Source of the DNA: Pontibacter vulgaris | Lineage (GTDB): Bacteria > Bacteroidota > Bacteroidia > Cytophagales > Hymenobacteraceae | Length of the DNA: 64,000 nucleotides | Direction: 5' to 3' | NCBI RefSeq assembly: GCF_022758145.1 | Contig: NZ_JAJVDH010000003.1 | Location: forward strand, 558,001 to 622,000 | Shown: positions 63,006-64,000 of the stretch, one piece after another | How the letters are laid out: every line of letters begins with the position of its first letter | Numbering within the stretch: the stretch's first letter is position 1 | The notes under the pieces: generated by a model | Database searches by the model: none | The model's input: the letters and a program-made list of their open reading frames with translations, nothing else | What the model was told of the DNA's origin: nothing | Made by a program: the position numbers and the translations under genes

Positions 63006-63752
63006 TTATTTTATTGTAAGTCTAAGATAAGAAAAGTCCTTCTGCTTTGGTTCTCCTTGAAGCTGTTCATACTGTTCTATTGGTATCATTTTTATGATGA
63101 TTGCTTGTGTAGATTCCCAGCGCAATTCAAAAGGCTCCCATTCCTGTTGCTCTATTTCAACATACTTCACAATATCTTTTCTTGCTCCTTGTTCTACTAT
63201 TTTCAATACTTGTATTCCATTAGGTGAAGGTTCCATCACAGTTGGAATAGAAATATTTGCTAAGTGCTTTTTGTCTGGTGATACAACTGGCTCTGTCCAT
63301 GTTGTCGCTGCTACTTCACCAGTAGTCATGTCGACAAGGTAAGTCTGATAATCTTCGTAAAAGGTACCAGAAACAAGGTATTTGTTCAGGTCTATGTTCT
63401 GACCCAAATACCTATACTCTCTAATGTCAGGATCATCAGTATTCAGAAGCGTATCCGTGAATGCTTCTATTGACCTCCACTCCCCATTTATTTTTAAATT
63501 TATTACACCCTTTACCTTGCGAGCTTCCTCTTTGCCCATGTTAAAGCCAATAGTAGGTTTTGCTGCCGCTTTTATGAAATCTTCTTCTGTTGCTTGCTCA
63601 ATAGTATACTTCGAAGAAGGTAATTTTTTCTCTTCTTTGCCTTGGATAATAGCTTTAACTGGAATAGCTTCATTTGCAGCAGCCTGTTCTTCGGTTTGAC
63701 TGGTGCAACTAAGTATGAATAATGTTAAGGGCAGAAGAAGGGCTTTTTTCAT
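63006..63752 (-). CDS. Lipoprotein of unknown function
   Basis: 248 residues from the ATG at 63752, which gives MKKALLLPLTLFILSC with lipobox at residues 13-16. An upstream ATG at 63806 would place 18 residues before this signal peptide and is rejected. The mature protein is charged and rich in strands, with FTDTLLNTDDPDIREYRYLG and YVEIEQQEWEPFELRW. No family recognised. Codon use fits the neighbours. Confidence 0.68.
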   Translation of the reverse strand: MKKALLLPLTLFILSCTSQTEEQAAANEAIPVKAIIQGKEEKKLPSSKYTIEQATEEDFIKAAAKPTIGFNMGKEEARKVKGVINLKINGEWRSIEAFTDTLLNTDDPDIREYRYLGQNIDLNKYLVSGTFYEDYQTYLVDMTTGEVAATTWTEPVVSPDKKHLANISIPTVMEPSPNGIQVLKIVEQGARKDIVKYVEIEQQEWEPFELRWESTQAIIIKMIPIEQYEQLQGEPKQKDFSYLRLTIK

Positions 63753-63896
63753 TGTTACTAATTTTGGCTTACTATTAGATAAACGACTACATACGCTTAT
63801 ATGCACTAGTATTTAATTGCTGCTGTCTAATTTCTATACTTCCAACACTCATCGCATAATATAGAATTCACCCAATATAAACATTTCTTCCTGAAC

Positions 63897-64000
63897 TTAT
63901 ACTTTTTGTTCTTTGGCTATAGTTTCTGTGCCACTCCCAAGTTCCAGCAGCATGTCGTAATAAGACCTTGAAAACATTTTAGCTTTTAACCAGGCATAGA
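63897..64000 (-). CDS. 3' end of a minus-strand gene cut by the window edge
   Basis: Reading from the right edge, one frame is open for 33 codons and encodes AWLKAKMFSRSYYDMLLELG, then KEQKV and a TAA stop at 63897-63899. The other two minus frames close within seven codons. The helical, amphipathic look suggests a real C-terminus, but the protein cannot be named. Confidence 0.5.
   Translation of the reverse strand, partial: YAWLKAKMFSRSYYDMLLELGSGTETIAKEQKV

Noticed and set aside
63753..63806. Upstream ATG for the lipoprotein gene ending at 63006
   Set aside because: It would put 18 polar residues before a perfect lipoprotein signal peptide.

Overview
The window reads as chromosomal DNA of a member of the Bacteroidota, most likely a Cytophagales bacterium of the Hymenobacteraceae/Pontibacter type. 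Supporting signs are a SusC/SusD polysaccharide utilisation locus, the type IX secretion regulator PorX, the fused LpxC-FabZ protein, FtsK next to LolA, and promoters of the Bacteroidota form (TTTG, about 20 nt, TAnnTTTG). The genus is an inference. No rRNA, tRNA, CRISPR array, insertion sequence or prophage was seen.

Layout. 1-774: end of a flavin reductase-like gene. 1046-4278 (minus): ald, tsaE and porX, tightly packed. 4421-12704 (plus): HD phosphohydrolase, an intervening HTTM-like membrane protein, lpxD, lpxC-fabZ, lpxA, an ABC ATPase that overlaps lpxA, and a YebC-family protein. 12826-13800: Ca/Na antiporter. 13830-14043: relic of an erythromycin-esterase-family gene. 14462-25671 (plus): a beta-glucan PUL (SusC, SusD, PKD surface protein, GH16, GH30, GH3). 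25807-28725 (minus): a membrane-tethered LuxR-type regulator that probably controls it. 28942-30222 (minus): the intact erythromycin-esterase-family gene. 30367-36031: DUF4197 lipoprotein, cinA, a dehydrogenase E2 subunit and three small envelope genes. 36643-41958: valS, ferredoxin, acyl-CoA reductase and a nucleoside phosphorylase. 42229-44191: P1 peptidase overlapping a class IV aminotransferase. 44267-51107 (minus): trhO, NeuD-like acetyltransferase, membrane protein, DUF2851, small genes and pyrF. 51236-57932: lipoprotein, lolA, ftsK, pyrD and an amino-acid permease. 58081-64000 (minus): M48 peptidase, DUF898, a LURP-one-like protein, a serine hydrolase, two unknown envelope proteins and the 3' end of another gene.

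How the genes work together. The lipid A genes form one plus-strand block that makes acylated UDP-glucosamine precursors. The PUL proteins form a chain: SusCD and a surface lipoprotein capture a glucan, GH16 cuts beta-1,3 backbones, GH30 probably trims beta-1,6 links, GH3 releases glucose, and the divergently facing regulator senses it from the periplasm. ftsK, lolA, pyrD, pyrF, valS, tsaE and cinA are housekeeping genes.

The most unusual DNA-level signal is a short palindrome-compatible motif, AAGTATA/TATACTT, scattered through genes in all reading frames, through intergenic DNA and inside terminator stems at several times the chance density. The second is the placement of the PUL and its regulator between a degenerate and an intact copy of the same gene in direct orientation.
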